Assembly (NCBI RefSeq): GCF_003858655.1
Contig: NZ_RQXV01000002.1
Location: 434,001 to 498,000, forward strand
DNA: 64,000 bases
Direction of reading: 5' to 3'
From: Amphritea balenae
GTDB taxonomy: Bacteria; Pseudomonadota; Gammaproteobacteria; Pseudomonadales; Balneatricaceae
Shown: positions 50,587 to 61,514 of the stretch, piece by piece
Numbering within the stretch: position 1 is the stretch's first letter
Layout: each line of letters begins with the position of its first letter
Notes under the pieces: model-generated
What the model saw: only the letters and a program-made list of their open reading frames with translations
The model's database searches: none
Told to the model about the DNA's origin: nothing
Program-made: the position numbers and the translations under genes

Positions 50587-51361
50587 TGCGCTAACGACCA
50601 AAGCTGTTAATAAAAGCGAAAGTGAATTTACAAAACCGGGCACATTTTACGGTGTGGGCGTAGGCCCAGGTGATCCGGGTCTTATTACTGTAAAAGCATT
50701 GCGTTTGATTCAGAACTCGCCGGTAGTCAGCTATCTGGTCAATGACCAGGGGCATTCGCAGGGTAATGCGATCGCTCAGGCAGCCATAGCCGAAGACAAC
50801 GCTCCGGTTGTTCCGGAACAACAGCATATCGCGATTACCATGCCGATGCTGACTGAGCGCCGCCTGGCTAACGACGCCTACGATGAGGGTGCGCGGCAGA
50901 TTAGTGAACAGCTCGAACAAGGCTATGACGTAGTGTTCCTGTGTGAAGGGGATCCACTGTTCTTTGGTTCATTTTCCTATCTGTTAGAGCGCTTGCAGGA
51001 CCAGTACACCTGTCACGTTGTTCCGGGTATCTCGTCGGTTAATGCGGCCGCCTCTGCCTTAGTAAAGCCGCTGACCATGTTGACCGAGTCCTTTGTAGTC
51101 ATGAGTGGCCGACACAGTGATCAGCAGATCCTGCAGGCACTAAATGAACATGATTCGGTGGTGATTATGAAAGCCGGACAGGCCCGACCAAGGATTCTGT
51201 CTTTATTAGCAACGGCAGGCCGTACACAAGATGCCCAGTATCTTGAATATATCGGTCGGGATAATGAACGCATAGAGCAAGACGTTACTGAACTGGAAGT
51301 TGAAGCGGGTCCTTATTTTTCATTGTTTGTAGTACTGCGCAGTGAGAGAAGCAGCCGATGA
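50579..51361 (+). CDS. cobI: Precorrin-2 C20-methyltransferase CobI/CbiL
   Basis: A 260-residue SAM-dependent methyltransferase of the tetrapyrrole family. GVGVGPGDPGLITVKAL is the N-terminal motif, FLCEGDPLFFGSFSYL the GDP loop, and VVPGISSVNAAAS the third block. The first 20 residues are a poorly conserved lead. I use the ATG at 50579, overlapping cobL by eight bases; an ATG at 50564 is also possible. Whether it prefers metal-free or cobalt precorrin-2 cannot be told. Confidence 0.9.
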   Translation: MTDALTTKAVNKSESEFTKPGTFYGVGVGPGDPGLITVKALRLIQNSPVVSYLVNDQGHSQGNAIAQAAIAEDNAPVVPEQQHIAITMPMLTERRLANDAYDEGARQISEQLEQGYDVVFLCEGDPLFFGSFSYLLERLQDQYTCHVVPGISSVNAAASALVKPLTMLTESFVVMSGRHSDQQILQALNEHDSVVIMKAGQARPRILSLLATAGRTQDAQYLEYIGRDNERIEQDVTELEVEAGPYFSLFVVLRSERSSR

Positions 51362-52137
51362 ACCTTCCGATCAAGCCGGTCATCAGAATTGTTGCTCTGA
51401 CCGAAGCGGGTCACAGGCTGGCGTTGCACTTGCAGTCTCAGCTTGAAGACGCGCAGGTTAGTTATAAGCCACAACCCTTTAAAGAGACTGTGCAGCAGTT
51501 TTTTGAGCAGGGTGAGCGGCTGATCTTTATCTGTGCCACCGGTATCGTGATGCGCAGCCTGGCGCCGGTTATACAGGACAAGTACCTTGATCCCCCGGTA
51601 CTGGTACTGGATGAACTGGGTCAGTTTGTTATTCCGTTGTTATCGGGCCATGAGGGCGGCGCCAACGACTGGGCTGTCAATATAGCAGCGTTACTCGATG
51701 CTCAGCCGGTCATTACCACGGCTAAGCCCTACCTTAAACCACTTTATACGGTGGGAATGGGTTGTGAGCGCAACTGTCCGGAAGAGGAACTTGAAAAACT
51801 GTTATTGAGTTGTCTCGAACAGACAGGATTAACGCTGGAGCAGATAGACAGTATTAGCAGTATTGATATTAAGGCTGATGAAGTGGGCCTGATAAGACTA
51901 GCGCAGAAGTTAAATAAGCCATACCAGACCTGGGATAAACACCAGTTGGGTACTGTCGAGAATCTGCTCAGTACGAAATCAGATTATATCTTTAAAACCG
52001 TTGGTGTTTACGGCGTAGCGGAATCAGCTGCTCTGTACACTGCGCAACAGGCAACCGGTGAAACTGCCGAATTGCTGTTGAATAAACATAAAACATCTAA
52101 AGCGACCTGTGCCATTGCGCGCAGCTACCCGCGTTAA
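51358..52137 (+). CDS. cbiG: CbiG-type cobalt-precorrin-5A hydrolase lacking the middle domain
   Basis: A 259-residue protein. Residues about 8-115 are the CbiG N-terminal domain (FICATGIVMRSLAPVIQDK; LLSGHEGGANDWAVNIA) and about 123-255 the CbiG C-terminal/CobE domain (YTVGMGCERNCPEEEL; SIDIKADEVGLIRLA; GVYGVAESAAL). The middle domain of full-length CbiG (about 350 residues) is absent. CbiG opens the lactone in the cobalt-early pathway, while aerobic producers usually keep only CobE. It overlaps cobI by four bases and is 28 bp ahead of the cobJ start. Confidence 0.88.
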   Translation: MNLPIKPVIRIVALTEAGHRLALHLQSQLEDAQVSYKPQPFKETVQQFFEQGERLIFICATGIVMRSLAPVIQDKYLDPPVLVLDELGQFVIPLLSGHEGGANDWAVNIAALLDAQPVITTAKPYLKPLYTVGMGCERNCPEEELEKLLLSCLEQTGLTLEQIDSISSIDIKADEVGLIRLAQKLNKPYQTWDKHQLGTVENLLSTKSDYIFKTVGVYGVAESAALYTAQQATGETAELLLNKHKTSKATCAIARSYPR

Positions 52138-52165
52138 AGAGATCAGGAAAAAGAGAATAAAATCG

Positions 52166-52942
52166 ATGACTCAGTTATTTGTAGTTGGAACAGGGCCGGG
52201 CGATGCTCAGCTGGTAGCACCAAAAGCACTGGCAGCGATTAAAGCCAGTACCGATCTGGTGGCTTACGGCCTGTACCTGGATCTGTTAGGCGATGTCTGC
52301 AATGACAAACAGCACCATGATCTGCCTTTAGGAGAGGAGATCGGTCGCGCCCGATTGGCGCTTAATCTTGCTGCTAGCGGAAAGACCACCGCACTTATCT
52401 CCAGTGGTGATATTGGTATCTATGCCATGGCTACCCTGGTATTTGAATTGTTGGATCAGCAGTTACAAGGCAAGGAAGATCACCCGGAATGGCTGGATGT
52501 TGAGATTCAGGTGGTTCCAGGTATTTCTGCAATGCAGGCAGGTGCCAGTCGTGTTGGTGCTTTGCTGGGCCATGATTTCTGCACCGTATCCCTGTCTGAC
52601 CTGTTGACGCCCTGGGAAACAATTGAGAAGCGTATCCATAGCGCCGGTACAGGTGACTTTGTTATCTCTTTCTATAATCCGGTTTCCCGCAAGCGGGATT
52701 GGCAGTTGAATCATGCCCGCGACATCTTGTTGCAATATCGTCCGGCGAGTACGCCGGTTCTGTTGGGACGTCAGCTGACCCGCGAAGATGAAAGTATCAG
52801 AATAATCACTCTGGGTGAGCTGGATGCCAAAGACGTTGATATGTTCACTATGGTTAGCGTGGGCAACAGTGAGTCACGTCATATCGTTAACGGCAGCCGC
52901 GAGTGGATTTATACGCCCCGCGGTTATAGCAAAAAGCTCTGA
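52166..52942 (+). CDS. cobJ: Precorrin-3B C17-methyltransferase CobJ/CbiH
   Basis: A 258-residue SAM methyltransferase that contracts the ring while methylating C17. LFVVGTGPGDAQLVAPKA, SSGDIGIYAMATL and VVPGISAMQAGASRVGALLGHDF are the family blocks, with SFYNPVSRKRDWQL typical of CobJ/CbiH. The ATG at 52166 is chosen since it places the GTGPGD motif at the usual distance; an upstream start at 52109 adds 19 basic residues inside cbiG. No C-terminal ferredoxin-like extension (CbiH60) is present. Confidence 0.92.
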   Translation: MTQLFVVGTGPGDAQLVAPKALAAIKASTDLVAYGLYLDLLGDVCNDKQHHDLPLGEEIGRARLALNLAASGKTTALISSGDIGIYAMATLVFELLDQQLQGKEDHPEWLDVEIQVVPGISAMQAGASRVGALLGHDFCTVSLSDLLTPWETIEKRIHSAGTGDFVISFYNPVSRKRDWQLNHARDILLQYRPASTPVLLGRQLTREDESIRIITLGELDAKDVDMFTMVSVGNSESRHIVNGSREWIYTPRGYSKKL

Positions 52943-52956
52943 GAGAAGGTAATCAG

Positions 52957-53748
52957 ATGACAGTCTACTTTATTGGCGCAGGCCCCGGTGATCCGGAATT
53001 GATGACCCTTAAAGGCCATCGGATTTTGCAGCAGTGCCCGGTGGTGCTATATGCCGGATCTCTGATTCCCCGAGAGGTGCTGGAAACCGTTGAGGACAGC
53101 GCGGAAAAAATTATCGATACAGCCTCTACCGATCTGGAAGAGATTACCGCTCATATCGTTCAGGCGCATAAAGAGGGGAAGGATGTTGCACGGTTACAGT
53201 GTGGCGATCCGGCTCTGTATGGTGCCATTGGTGAACAGATTCGACGCCTTGAGGATGCGGGCATCGATTATGAAGTGATACCGGGCGTCAGCGCAGTGGC
53301 CGCTTCTGCAGCTTATCTGGGTAAAGAGTTGACCTTGTCCGGCGTATCTCAGACCGTCATCATGACCCGTTACGAAGGTAAGACGCCGTTTCCTGAACGC
53401 GAGCGTTTACCTGAGCTTGCCCGCAGTGGTGCGACCCTGGCAATCCATCTGGGCGTGACCCGGATTCATAAGATTGTTGAAGAGTTGATACCCCACTACG
53501 GCGAAGATTGTCCGATCGCAGTTTGCTACCGTACTTCATGGCCGGATCAGGACAAAGTAACCGGTACTTTGAAGGATATAGTGGCTAAAGTCCGCGAAAA
53601 GGGCTTTACCCGCACCTCTCTGATTTTAGTGGGACCGGTACTGGATTGTGATGATTTTGCCGATTCCTACCTGTACCACAAAGATCAGGCGCATGTTTAC
53701 CGGCCGCGGGTTAAGCCGGAGCAACCGCGAACGGTTAAGCGCGACTGA
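52957..53748 (+). CDS. cobM: Precorrin-4 C11-methyltransferase CobM/CbiF
   Basis: A 263-residue SAM methyltransferase. VYFIGAGPGDPELMTLKG at the N-terminus, LQCGDPALYGAIGEQ and IPGVSAVAASAAYLGKELTLS are the conserved blocks, and AVCYRTSWPDQ is typical of CobM/CbiF. It adds the C11 methyl group. It follows cobJ after 14 bp; an 88-bp gap precedes cobW. Confidence 0.93.
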   Translation: MTVYFIGAGPGDPELMTLKGHRILQQCPVVLYAGSLIPREVLETVEDSAEKIIDTASTDLEEITAHIVQAHKEGKDVARLQCGDPALYGAIGEQIRRLEDAGIDYEVIPGVSAVAASAAYLGKELTLSGVSQTVIMTRYEGKTPFPERERLPELARSGATLAIHLGVTRIHKIVEELIPHYGEDCPIAVCYRTSWPDQDKVTGTLKDIVAKVREKGFTRTSLILVGPVLDCDDFADSYLYHKDQAHVYRPRVKPEQPRTVKRD

Positions 53749-53836
53749 AATCCTCTGTTGAACAGATAGCCTGAATGAATAAAAAGATTTTTGAATAAGA
53801 AGCTTTTGAATAAAAGAATAGCGAAGAGATAACAAG

Positions 53837-54931
53837 ATGCAGCTAAATAAGATTCCAACAACGGTTGTTACCGGCTTTTTGGGTAGCGGTAAAACAACAC
53901 TGTTATCCAGCGTTTTAAAGCAGGCAGCGGGTAAGCGTATCGCTGTCATTGTGAACGAGTTTGGCGAGCTGGATATTGATTCAGACCTGCTGCGCAACTG
54001 TCCGCTGGATTGCGAAGATGAAAATGCTACCGCTGCTGATGGCGAAAACGGTTTCTATGAACTGGCGAATGGTTGTATCTGCTGCACCGTGGAAGAAGAG
54101 TTTCTGCCGGTGATGCAGCAGTTGGTAGAGCGTCGTGATGATATCGACCATATCTTAATCGAGACCAGTGGTCTGGCACTGCCAAAGCCGTTGGTGCAGG
54201 CGTTTAACTGGCCGGGTATTAAAGAGTATTGCACTGTTGATGCGGTGATTACTGTTATTGACGGTCCGGCAGTTGCCGCGGGACGTTTTGCTCACGATAC
54301 CGATAAGGTTCAGGAACAGCGTCTGAATGACGAAAGCCTGGATCACGATCCAAGCCTGCAGGAACTGCTGGATGATCAGCTCAGCGCTGCAGATCTTGTT
54401 GTGGTAAGCAAAAATGATCTGCTTGATGCCGGTCAGCGTGAATTAGTTCAGCAAGTGGTTACGGCGAAAGTGCCGAGCGCAGTTAAAACGTCTTATATCA
54501 GCAACGGTGAAGCTCACCTGGATATGCTGATGGGGCTGGATGCGGCGGCTGAAGAGCGTATCGATCACGTACATAACCATCATGATCATCATCACGAGCA
54601 TGGTGCTCACCATGATCACGCCCACGATCATTTCGACTCGTTTGTCATTACGCTGGGTGAAGTGGACAGCGATAAGCTGCAAGCGGCGCTTAAATCGCTA
54701 CTGAGTGACTTTAATATTTACCGGGCTAAAGGGTTTGCCGCATTGTCGGGTAAGCCGATGCGTCAGGTGTTTCAGGCGGTAGGTAAGCGTCTGGATGTCT
54801 ATTTTGATCGTCCATGGGCTGCAGATGAAAGCCGCACGACCTCTTTAGTATTTATCGGCAAAGGTATTGAAGAGTCGGTCATTAAAACTGCACTGGAAAC
54901 AGCGCTTATTGATCAGCCAGCGGTCGTTTAA
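53837..54931 (+). CDS. cobW: CobW GTPase, metallochaperone
   Basis: A 364-residue G3E GTPase. P-loop GFLGSGKTT near 13-21, the metal-binding CxCC motif in NGCICCTVEEEF near 78-89, and a histidine-rich loop (about 238-264; HNHHDHHHEHG and more) before the C-terminal domain. CobW is thought to deliver cobalt to the CobN chelatase, in line with its place directly before cobN. The gap to cobN is 21 bp. Confidence 0.92.
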   Translation: MQLNKIPTTVVTGFLGSGKTTLLSSVLKQAAGKRIAVIVNEFGELDIDSDLLRNCPLDCEDENATAADGENGFYELANGCICCTVEEEFLPVMQQLVERRDDIDHILIETSGLALPKPLVQAFNWPGIKEYCTVDAVITVIDGPAVAAGRFAHDTDKVQEQRLNDESLDHDPSLQELLDDQLSAADLVVVSKNDLLDAGQRELVQQVVTAKVPSAVKTSYISNGEAHLDMLMGLDAAAEERIDHVHNHHDHHHEHGAHHDHAHDHFDSFVITLGEVDSDKLQAALKSLLSDFNIYRAKGFAALSGKPMRQVFQAVGKRLDVYFDRPWAADESRTTSLVFIGKGIEESVIKTALETALIDQPAVV

Positions 54932-54952
54932 ATATTGTGAGAAGACTTTAGT

Positions 54953-57900
54953 ATGCATCTTTTAGCGGCCCAGCCGGGCGGATTTGTTGATGATGAGGGT
55001 ATCATCGATCTGGATCAGTCCCCGGCTGATATTGTCATTCTGTCTGCGGCAGACAGCTCTCTGGCTGCGCTGGCGACCGGTGTTGCCGATTTGCCGGATA
55101 GTACAAACTGGCCAAGTGTTCGCTTAGCTAACTGGATGCAATTGCTGAAGCCTGCCGCCTATGATCTGTATGAACATAAGGTTCTGGAACATGCCAGGGT
55201 GGTAGTGCTGTCATTACTGGGCGGACAGAATTACTGGCAGTATGGCTTTGAGCGCCTGCAGGACTGGGCACGCGGCGGCTCAGACGCACAGCCACGGCAG
55301 CTGATCATCGTCCCCGGTGACGATGCGGCTGATCCAGACCTGTTGGATGCCTCTACGGTTGAACAACAGCATTGGCAAAGTGTCTGGCGTTATCTGCGCG
55401 AAGGTGGGGTGGATAACAGTCAGCAATTGGTTCGTTTCCTGACGGCTGAATATCTGGGCATTGATACTCTCTGGCACGAGCCCCGGACCCTGCCGCGCTG
55501 CATGATGTATATGCCCCAGGATGTACAGGCACAGATAGCCGGGCAAGCCACTAATGCTGGTTTTAATCTGGGGCAGGCTAGTTTTGCCGAATGGCAGGCG
55601 CGCTGGCAGCAGCAATCATGCAATGATAATGAGCGACCTGTGTGTATATTGCTGTTCTATCGTAGCCATCTGCAAAGCGCTAATACAGCCATGTTTGATG
55701 GCCTGATAGCTGAGTTAGAACGCCAGCAACTAAACCCTTTGCCGGTAGCGGTGGCCTCCCTTAAAGACCCTGAATCTATTACGCTGGTGAATGCGTTAAT
55801 AGAGCAGAGCGGTGCCAGCCTGATTATCAATACCACCGGCTTTGCCAGTAATACTGTGGCGAGTCCTGACCTGTCTTCCGAGCCGACAGAGTTTTATTCG
55901 CCGTTTACCCGTAAATTGCCGGTATTACAGTTGGTATTGTCCAGCAGTACCGAAGATGACTGGCAACAATATAGCCAGGGACTGCGCAGTCGGGATATCG
56001 CCATGCAGGTAGTATTGCCTGAGATGGACGGTCGAATCCTGACCCGGGCGGTGAGCTTCAAGGCAGAAAGTTATTTTGATCCGCACTGCCAAATCTCGGT
56101 GATACGTTATGCCCTGCATACTGAACGTGCCGCCTTTATCGCTCAGTTAGCGATGAAATACTGCGCTTTGGCCCAGAAACCAAATCATGAAAAACGGCTC
56201 GCTCTGATTCTGGCTAACTATCCTACGAAGGATGGTCGGATAGGCAATGGTGTAGGGCTGGATACCCCGGCATCGACCATTAATATTCTGAATGCTTTGC
56301 AGGCAGCGGGCTATCCACTGCAGGATATTCCTGTCGAAGGTGATGCGTTAATTAAAGAATTGCTGGGAGCAGTGACCAATAACCCCAATACCCTGCATCA
56401 ACTGCCTTGCTGGCAAAGTATGGCGTTAGATGAGTATCAATACTATTTTGATCAGCTACCCGAAGAGAGCCGGAAAGCGATATTAGAACAGTGGGGTGGT
56501 CCTGAGCAGGACCCAAAATGCCGCGACGGTCGGCTGATGTTATCGGGCATACGCCTGGGTGAAACCTTTATCGGTATTCAGCCCGCCCGGGGTTTTAATA
56601 TGGATCTGGTGGCGAACTACCACGATCCTGATCTGATTCCGCCGCATAACTATCTGGCGTTTTATTTCTGGCTGCGGCACTGCTATCAGGTAGACGCGGT
56701 CATCCATGTCGGCAAACACGGCAACCTCGAGTGGCTACCGGGCAAAGGTACCGCGCTTTCAGAAAGTTGCTGGCCTGATATCTCGCTGGGACCGATGCCG
56801 CATTTTTATCCCTTTATTGTTAATGATCCCGGTGAAGGGGCGCAGGCTAAACGACGCACTCAGGCGGTGATTATAGATCACCTGATGCCGCCGATGACCC
56901 GCGCCGAAAGCTATGGTGAACTGGCGGAGCTGGAAGGCTTAGTCGACGAGTATTATCAGGCGATGGGTATGGATACCCGCCGTGAAGAGTGGTTACGGGC
57001 AGAGATTCTTAAACAGGTTCAAAGCAGCAATGTATTGCAGGAGCTTAGCGGGATTGAAGTTGAGACTGTTGCAAATGATGATGGTTATGAAGAGGGTTAT
57101 GAAGAGAAAGTACTGGCTGAACTGGACGCTTATCTTTGCGATATAAAAGAGGCCCAGATCCGTCATGGTCTGCATATTCTCGGCGAACTGCCCGAAACAG
57201 ATAAACTAGCGGACACTTTAGTTGCGCTGTTACGTCTGCCCCGTGGTGAAGATGATAGTAGTCAGGGCATCCTGCATAATTTGATCGCGGATCTGGATCT
57301 GCGTGTCGACGTTGAAGGAAAGAGTAAGCTGTTTGATCCGTTGGCCGCCGACGCTGCACTCTGGCAGTCGGAGCGTCCTGAACTGTTACAAGCCGTTTCT
57401 GACGATCTCTGGCGTACCGAAGCTGATACCCGGGAGCGTTTGGAGTTGCTGGCTAAACAATTGATTCTGGATTACGTGCTGAACCAGAACAGTCCTCTGG
57501 CAGAACTGCAATTACCACATACCATGGCTCAGCTTAAATACGCCCGACAGACGCTTCACCAAGCCCTGCAGCAAAGTGTTGTGTTAGAAATCGACTCGCT
57601 TATCAATGGTCTTAACGGCGAGTTTGTACCGCCGGGTCCGAGTGGTGCGCCAACAAGAGGGCGGCTGGATACTCTGCCGACCGGGCGTAACTTTTTCTCG
57701 GTCGATAACCGGGCGATTCCGTCGCCGGCGGCCTGGGTTATAGGCGAGCGTTCCGCCCAGGCGCTTATTCAGCGACACTTACAAGAGCACGGCGACTATC
57801 CAAAACAGCTGGGTCTTTCCGTATGGGGCACCGCTACTATGCGTACCGGCGGCGATGATATCGCTCAGGCATTTGCCCTGATGGGAGTGCGACCGATCTG

Positions 57901-58891
57901 GGCGCCGGGTTCAAACCGGGTTGTTGATTTTGAAGTGATCAGTAGTCAGTTGTTAGGCCGGCCGAGGGTCGATGTAACGTTGCGGGTATCAGGTTTTTTC
58001 CGCGATGCATTCCCTAACGTAATGAAGCTTTACGATGCGGCGGTGCAGGCGATCGCAGCGTTAGAAGAGCCGGGTAACGGTAATACCATCCAGTTTAATA
58101 TTCAGCAACGACAGCAACAGCTTGAAGCTCAGGGGATGTCTGGTGAGGATGCCCGTCGTGAAGCCAGCTATCGCGTATTCGGTAGTAAACCCGGTGCTTA
58201 CGGTGCCGGTTTACAAGGCTTGATTGATGAACGTTGCTGGGAACAAGCCAGCGATCTGGCGGAAGCCTACCTGAACTGGGGCGGTTATGCCTATGGTAAT
58301 CAGCAGGGTGACGGGGTAGATGCTCGTGGTGCGTTTGAGCACCGGTTATCGCAGCTTGAAGCCGTAGTGCAAAATCAGGATAACCGTGAACACGATCTTC
58401 TCGATTCTGATGATTATTATCAGTTTCAGGGCGGCATGACCAACGCGGTAACTGTGTATCGTGGAGAGGCTCCGGCGGTTTATCACAATGATCATTCCAA
58501 CCCGATGGCACCCAAGGTACGCACCCTTAAAGAGGAGCTGAACCGGGTGATTCGGTCGCGGGTACTGAACCCGAAATGGATCAACGGGATGCAGGAGCAT
58601 GGTTACAAAGGCGCGTTTGAGATGACCGCTAGCGTCGACTATATGTTTGCCTACGATGCCACTACTAACCTGATCGCCGACTATCAATATGAAAAAGTGA
58701 CCGATACGTTGTTGTTTGATGAGCAGAACCGGGCGTTTTTGGAACAGCATAACCCCCATGCTTTGGAAGAGATGGCTGAACGTCTGCTTGAAGCAACTCA
58801 GCGTGGGCTATGGCAAGAGCCGGGTTCATACGCGGATAAACTGCAGGATCTGCTGCTGGAACTGGATCAGCAGCAGGAGATGGCCGAATGA
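54953..58891 (+). CDS. cobN: Cobaltochelatase large subunit CobN
   Basis: A 1312-residue CobN/ChlH-family subunit that holds hydrogenobyrinic acid a,c-diamide for ATP-driven cobalt insertion. Conserved parts are [26 protein letters not shown] near 415-440, [15 protein letters not shown] near 582-596, the [13 protein letters not shown] region and, in the C-terminal third, [21 protein letters not shown] and the [13 protein letters not shown] segment. It works with the fused ChlI-ChlD encoded at 42675. Length is normal for the family. A 13-bp gap separates it from cobQ. Confidence 0.94.
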   Translation: MHLLAAQPGGFVDDEGIIDLDQSPADIVILSAADSSLAALATGVADLPDSTNWPSVRLANWMQLLKPAAYDLYEHKVLEHARVVVLSLLGGQNYWQYGFERLQDWARGGSDAQPRQLIIVPGDDAADPDLLDASTVEQQHWQSVWRYLREGGVDNSQQLVRFLTAEYLGIDTLWHEPRTLPRCMMYMPQDVQAQIAGQATNAGFNLGQASFAEWQARWQQQSCNDNERPVCILLFYRSHLQSANTAMFDGLIAELERQQLNPLPVAVASLKDPESITLVNALIEQSGASLIINTTGFASNTVASPDLSSEPTEFYSPFTRKLPVLQLVLSSSTEDDWQQYSQGLRSRDIAMQVVLPEMDGRILTRAVSFKAESYFDPHCQISVIRYALHTERAAFIAQLAMKYCALAQKPNHEKRLALILANYPTKDGRIGNGVGLDTPASTINILNALQAAGYPLQDIPVEGDALIKELLGAVTNNPNTLHQLPCWQSMALDEYQYYFDQLPEESRKAILEQWGGPEQDPKCRDGRLMLSGIRLGETFIGIQPARGFNMDLVANYHDPDLIPPHNYLAFYFWLRHCYQVDAVIHVGKHGNLEWLPGKGTALSESCWPDISLGPMPHFYPFIVNDPGEGAQAKRRTQAVIIDHLMPPMTRAESYGELAELEGLVDEYYQAMGMDTRREEWLRAEILKQVQSSNVLQELSGIEVETVANDDGYEEGYEEKVLAELDAYLCDIKEAQIRHGLHILGELPETDKLADTLVALLRLPRGEDDSSQGILHNLIADLDLRVDVEGKSKLFDPLAADAALWQSERPELLQAVSDDLWRTEADTRERLELLAKQLILDYVLNQNSPLAELQLPHTMAQLKYARQTLHQALQQSVVLEIDSLINGLNGEFVPPGPSGAPTRGRLDTLPTGRNFFSVDNRAIPSPAAWVIGERSAQALIQRHLQEHGDYPKQLGLSVWGTATMRTGGDDIAQAFALMGVRPIWAPGSNRVVDFEVISSQLLGRPRVDVTLRVSGFFRDAFPNVMKLYDAAVQAIAALEEPGNGNTIQFNIQQRQQQLEAQGMSGEDARREASYRVFGSKPGAYGAGLQGLIDERCWEQASDLAEAYLNWGGYAYGNQQGDGVDARGAFEHRLSQLEAVVQNQDNREHDLLDSDDYYQFQGGMTNAVTVYRGEAPAVYHNDHSNPMAPKVRTLKEELNRVIRSRVLNPKWINGMQEHGYKGAFEMTASVDYMFAYDATTNLIADYQYEKVTDTLLFDEQNRAFLEQHNPHALEEMAERLLEATQRGLWQEPGSYADKLQDLLLELDQQQEMAE

Positions 58892-58904
58892 GATATCTAT
58901 TGTT

Positions 58905-60539
58905 ATGAGTAATCAGCGGGTGAATGAGTTTAGAAACCAACACACATTGATGGTGCAGGGTACAACATCCGATGCCGGAAAGAGCATTCTGGTAACAGCC
59001 CTGTGCCGTATTCTTGCGCGCAAGCAGATTGCGGTAGCACCCTTTAAATCGCAGAACATGGCGCTCAACAGTGCCGTCACTGCTGAGGGTGGTGAAATCG
59101 GTCGGGCCCAGGCGGTACAGGCCGAAGCCTGCTTTTTGCCACCCTCTGTGGAGATGAATCCGGTTCTGCTTAAGCCTAACAGTGATCTGGGTGCTCAGGT
59201 GATTCTCAATGGTAAGGCCATTGGCAATATGCAGGCTACAGAGTATCACCATTACAAGCCGGAACTGTTGCAGGAAGTAGTGCGTAGTCACCGCGCATTG
59301 CAGGATAAATATAGCGCGGTGATTGTTGAAGGTGCAGGCAGCCCGGCGGAGATTAATTTACGCGAGCATGATATAGCCAATATGGGTTTTGCCGAGGCGA
59401 TCGACTGTCCGGTCATTATTGTGGCTGATATCGACCGTGGCGGTGTTTTTGCGCATCTTTACGGTACTTTTGAGCTGCTGAGTGATAGCGAGAAAGCCCG
59501 TATTAAAGGTTTTGTCATTAACCGTTTTCGCGGTGATGTGAGTTTGCTGCAATCCGGGCTGGACTGGCTTGAGCAACGTACCGGAGTGCCGGTGCTGGCG
59601 GTTATCCCTTACATCACCAACCTGCATATCGAAGCGGAAGATGCGGTTAACAGTCAGCAGAAAACCGATACGGCTTACCAGCAGTTAAAAGTCGTCGTAC
59701 CCAGGTATCCGCGGGCCAGTAACCATACTGATTTTGATGTATTGCGTATGCATCCCCAGGTGGATTGTGAATTTATGCCTGATCCGCAGCAGTTCAACGG
59801 TGCAGATCTGATCGTCTTGCCGGGCAGTAAGAATGTTCGGGGTGACCTTGAATGGTTGCAACAATCGGGCTGGGCTGATGCCATTAAACGTCATTTGCGT
59901 TTGGGCGGCAAAGTGATCGGTGTCTGTGGCGGTTATCAGATGTTAGGGCAGTGGATACACGATCCGGATGCGATCGAATCCAGCGCAGGATCAACGGCGG
60001 GTTTAGGCTTGCTGGATATGGCCACCACCCTGACTGACAACAAGGTACTGCGTAACGTTACCGGACAGTTGCTGGGTTCTTCAATCCCGGTCAAAGGTTA
60101 TGAGATTCATGCGGGTATCAGTAGCGGTGCTGCATTAGATAAGCCTCTGTTTTCGATCACTGCTGCTGTACCAGAGCAACAATCGAATCAACTTTCAAAT
60201 CAATTATCAGAAGTAGAAGAACAACCAGAGCTTGCCTGCGAACGTTTTGATGAAGGGGCTCAGAATCTGGATGGCACGGTATTGGGTTCATACATCCACG
60301 GTATCTTTGATGAAAAGGACTTGCTGGAACACCTGCTGCAATGGGCAGGACTGGGTCAGGTAGAACAGTTTGATTACCTGGCCTTTCGTGAACAGCAGAT
60401 CGAGCGTCTGGCGGATGCGGTAGAAGATGTGATGCCGTTGGCTTCCCTGTGCCAGCTGTTGGCACTGTCAGAGCCAAGCCAAAACTCAGAACAGGGCTGC
60501 AGCTCAACAGAGCAGCATACGACAGCAGGAGCATTGTAA
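58905..60539 (+). CDS. cobQ: Cobyric acid synthase CobQ/CbiP
   Basis: A 544-residue glutamine amidotransferase acting on four corrin side chains. P-loop [13 protein letters not shown] near 14-26, [33 protein letters not shown], and a glutaminase-like domain with [10 protein letters not shown] (Cys near 343) and the YEIHAG motif. The ATG at 58905 after the cobN stop is used; a longer frame starting inside cobN is an artefact. A 40-residue insert near 425-465 is Gln/Ser-rich. It is four bases from cbiB. Confidence 0.93.
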   Translation: MSNQRVNEFRNQHTLMVQGTTSDAGKSILVTALCRILARKQIAVAPFKSQNMALNSAVTAEGGEIGRAQAVQAEACFLPPSVEMNPVLLKPNSDLGAQVILNGKAIGNMQATEYHHYKPELLQEVVRSHRALQDKYSAVIVEGAGSPAEINLREHDIANMGFAEAIDCPVIIVADIDRGGVFAHLYGTFELLSDSEKARIKGFVINRFRGDVSLLQSGLDWLEQRTGVPVLAVIPYITNLHIEAEDAVNSQQKTDTAYQQLKVVVPRYPRASNHTDFDVLRMHPQVDCEFMPDPQQFNGADLIVLPGSKNVRGDLEWLQQSGWADAIKRHLRLGGKVIGVCGGYQMLGQWIHDPDAIESSAGSTAGLGLLDMATTLTDNKVLRNVTGQLLGSSIPVKGYEIHAGISSGAALDKPLFSITAAVPEQQSNQLSNQLSEVEEQPELACERFDEGAQNLDGTVLGSYIHGIFDEKDLLEHLLQWAGLGQVEQFDYLAFREQQIERLADAVEDVMPLASLCQLLALSEPSQNSEQGCSSTEQHTTAGAL

Positions 60540-60542
60540 CTG

Positions 60543-61514
60543 ATGGTATTAGTCAGCTGTTTGTTACTGGCGTTGCTGCTGGATCTTCTGTTTCAGGAGC
60601 CGGCCCGTTATCACCCGCTGGTGGGCTTTGGTAATCTGGCCAGTTGGTTAGAGAAGCAGTTGAATACCGGTGCTGCTAACGGACGTATTAAGGGGCGTAT
60701 TTCGGGCCTGGTCGCCTGGGGTCTGATTGTAGGGCCGCCCACGTTGTTTTTTTTCTGGCTAGAGGCTCTGATCGCTGAGTCAGAAGCGCTACAGCTTTTA
60801 GTCGGCGGTCTGATGCTTTATCTGGCGATTGGTTGGCAGAGTTTATTGAGTCACGGGCTGGCTATTGCTAAGCCGTTGGCTGCAGGACGAATGGTTGATG
60901 CCAGACAGGCTGTGAGTATGATCGTTAGCCGTGATACACGCGAGCTGGATGAACAGGCTATTGCCGGTGCCGCAACCGAGTCGATGCTGGAAAATGGCTC
61001 CGATGCAATATTCAGTGCAATTTTCTGGTTCTGCCTGTTGGGCATACCTGGCGTGGTTTTATATCGGCTGAGTAATACTCTGGATGCGATGTGGGGCTAT
61101 AAGAATGAACGTTTTTTGCAGTTTGGCTGGGCCGCGGCCCGGATCGACGATCTGTTGAACTTTATTCCGGCTCGCTTAACAGCGCTCAGTTACGCCTTGA
61201 TGGGACAGACCCGAATCTCTCTTGCTGCCTGGCGGCAGCAAGCGGGAAACTGGAAAAGCCCGAATGCGGGGCCGGTAATGGCTGCCGGTGCGGGGGCGAT
61301 CAATGTCTCTCTCGGTGGTGCGGCTATTTATCATGGTCAGCTACAGGAACGGCCGCCACTAGGACCGCAAGATGGTCCTACTGCATCGGCAAAGAGTATT
61401 CGTGAGGCTTGTGCTCTGGTTAACCGGGTATTATTGCTCTGGGTTGGTGTAATCATAGTAGGGGTCAGTGTTACAGCATTAACCGCTGTTTCGGCCACGG
61501 GAGTCAGCCTGTGA
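60543..61514 (+). CDS. cbiB: Adenosylcobinamide-phosphate synthase CbiB
   Basis: A 323-residue inner-membrane protein of the CbiB/CobD(Pd) family. LLLDLLFQEPARYHPLVGFGNL at the N-terminus, MIVSRDTRELDEQAIAGAATESMLENGSDAI near 123-155 (given by its ends) and NAGPVMAAGAGAINVSLGG near 240 are diagnostic. It joins the aminopropanol-phosphate linker to adenosylcobyric acid. It overlaps the linker-forming enzyme gene by four bases (GTGA). Confidence 0.93.
   Translation: MVLVSCLLLALLLDLLFQEPARYHPLVGFGNLASWLEKQLNTGAANGRIKGRISGLVAWGLIVGPPTLFFFWLEALIAESEALQLLVGGLMLYLAIGWQSLLSHGLAIAKPLAAGRMVDARQAVSMIVSRDTRELDEQAIAGAATESMLENGSDAIFSAIFWFCLLGIPGVVLYRLSNTLDAMWGYKNERFLQFGWAAARIDDLLNFIPARLTALSYALMGQTRISLAAWRQQAGNWKSPNAGPVMAAGAGAINVSLGGAAIYHGQLQERPPLGPQDGPTASAKSIREACALVNRVLLLWVGVIIVGVSVTALTAVSATGVSL

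Noticed and set aside
58716-58904. N-terminal extension of CobQ inside cobN
   Set aside because: The extra 63 residues overlap the coding end of cobN in another frame and precede the conserved CobQ start.
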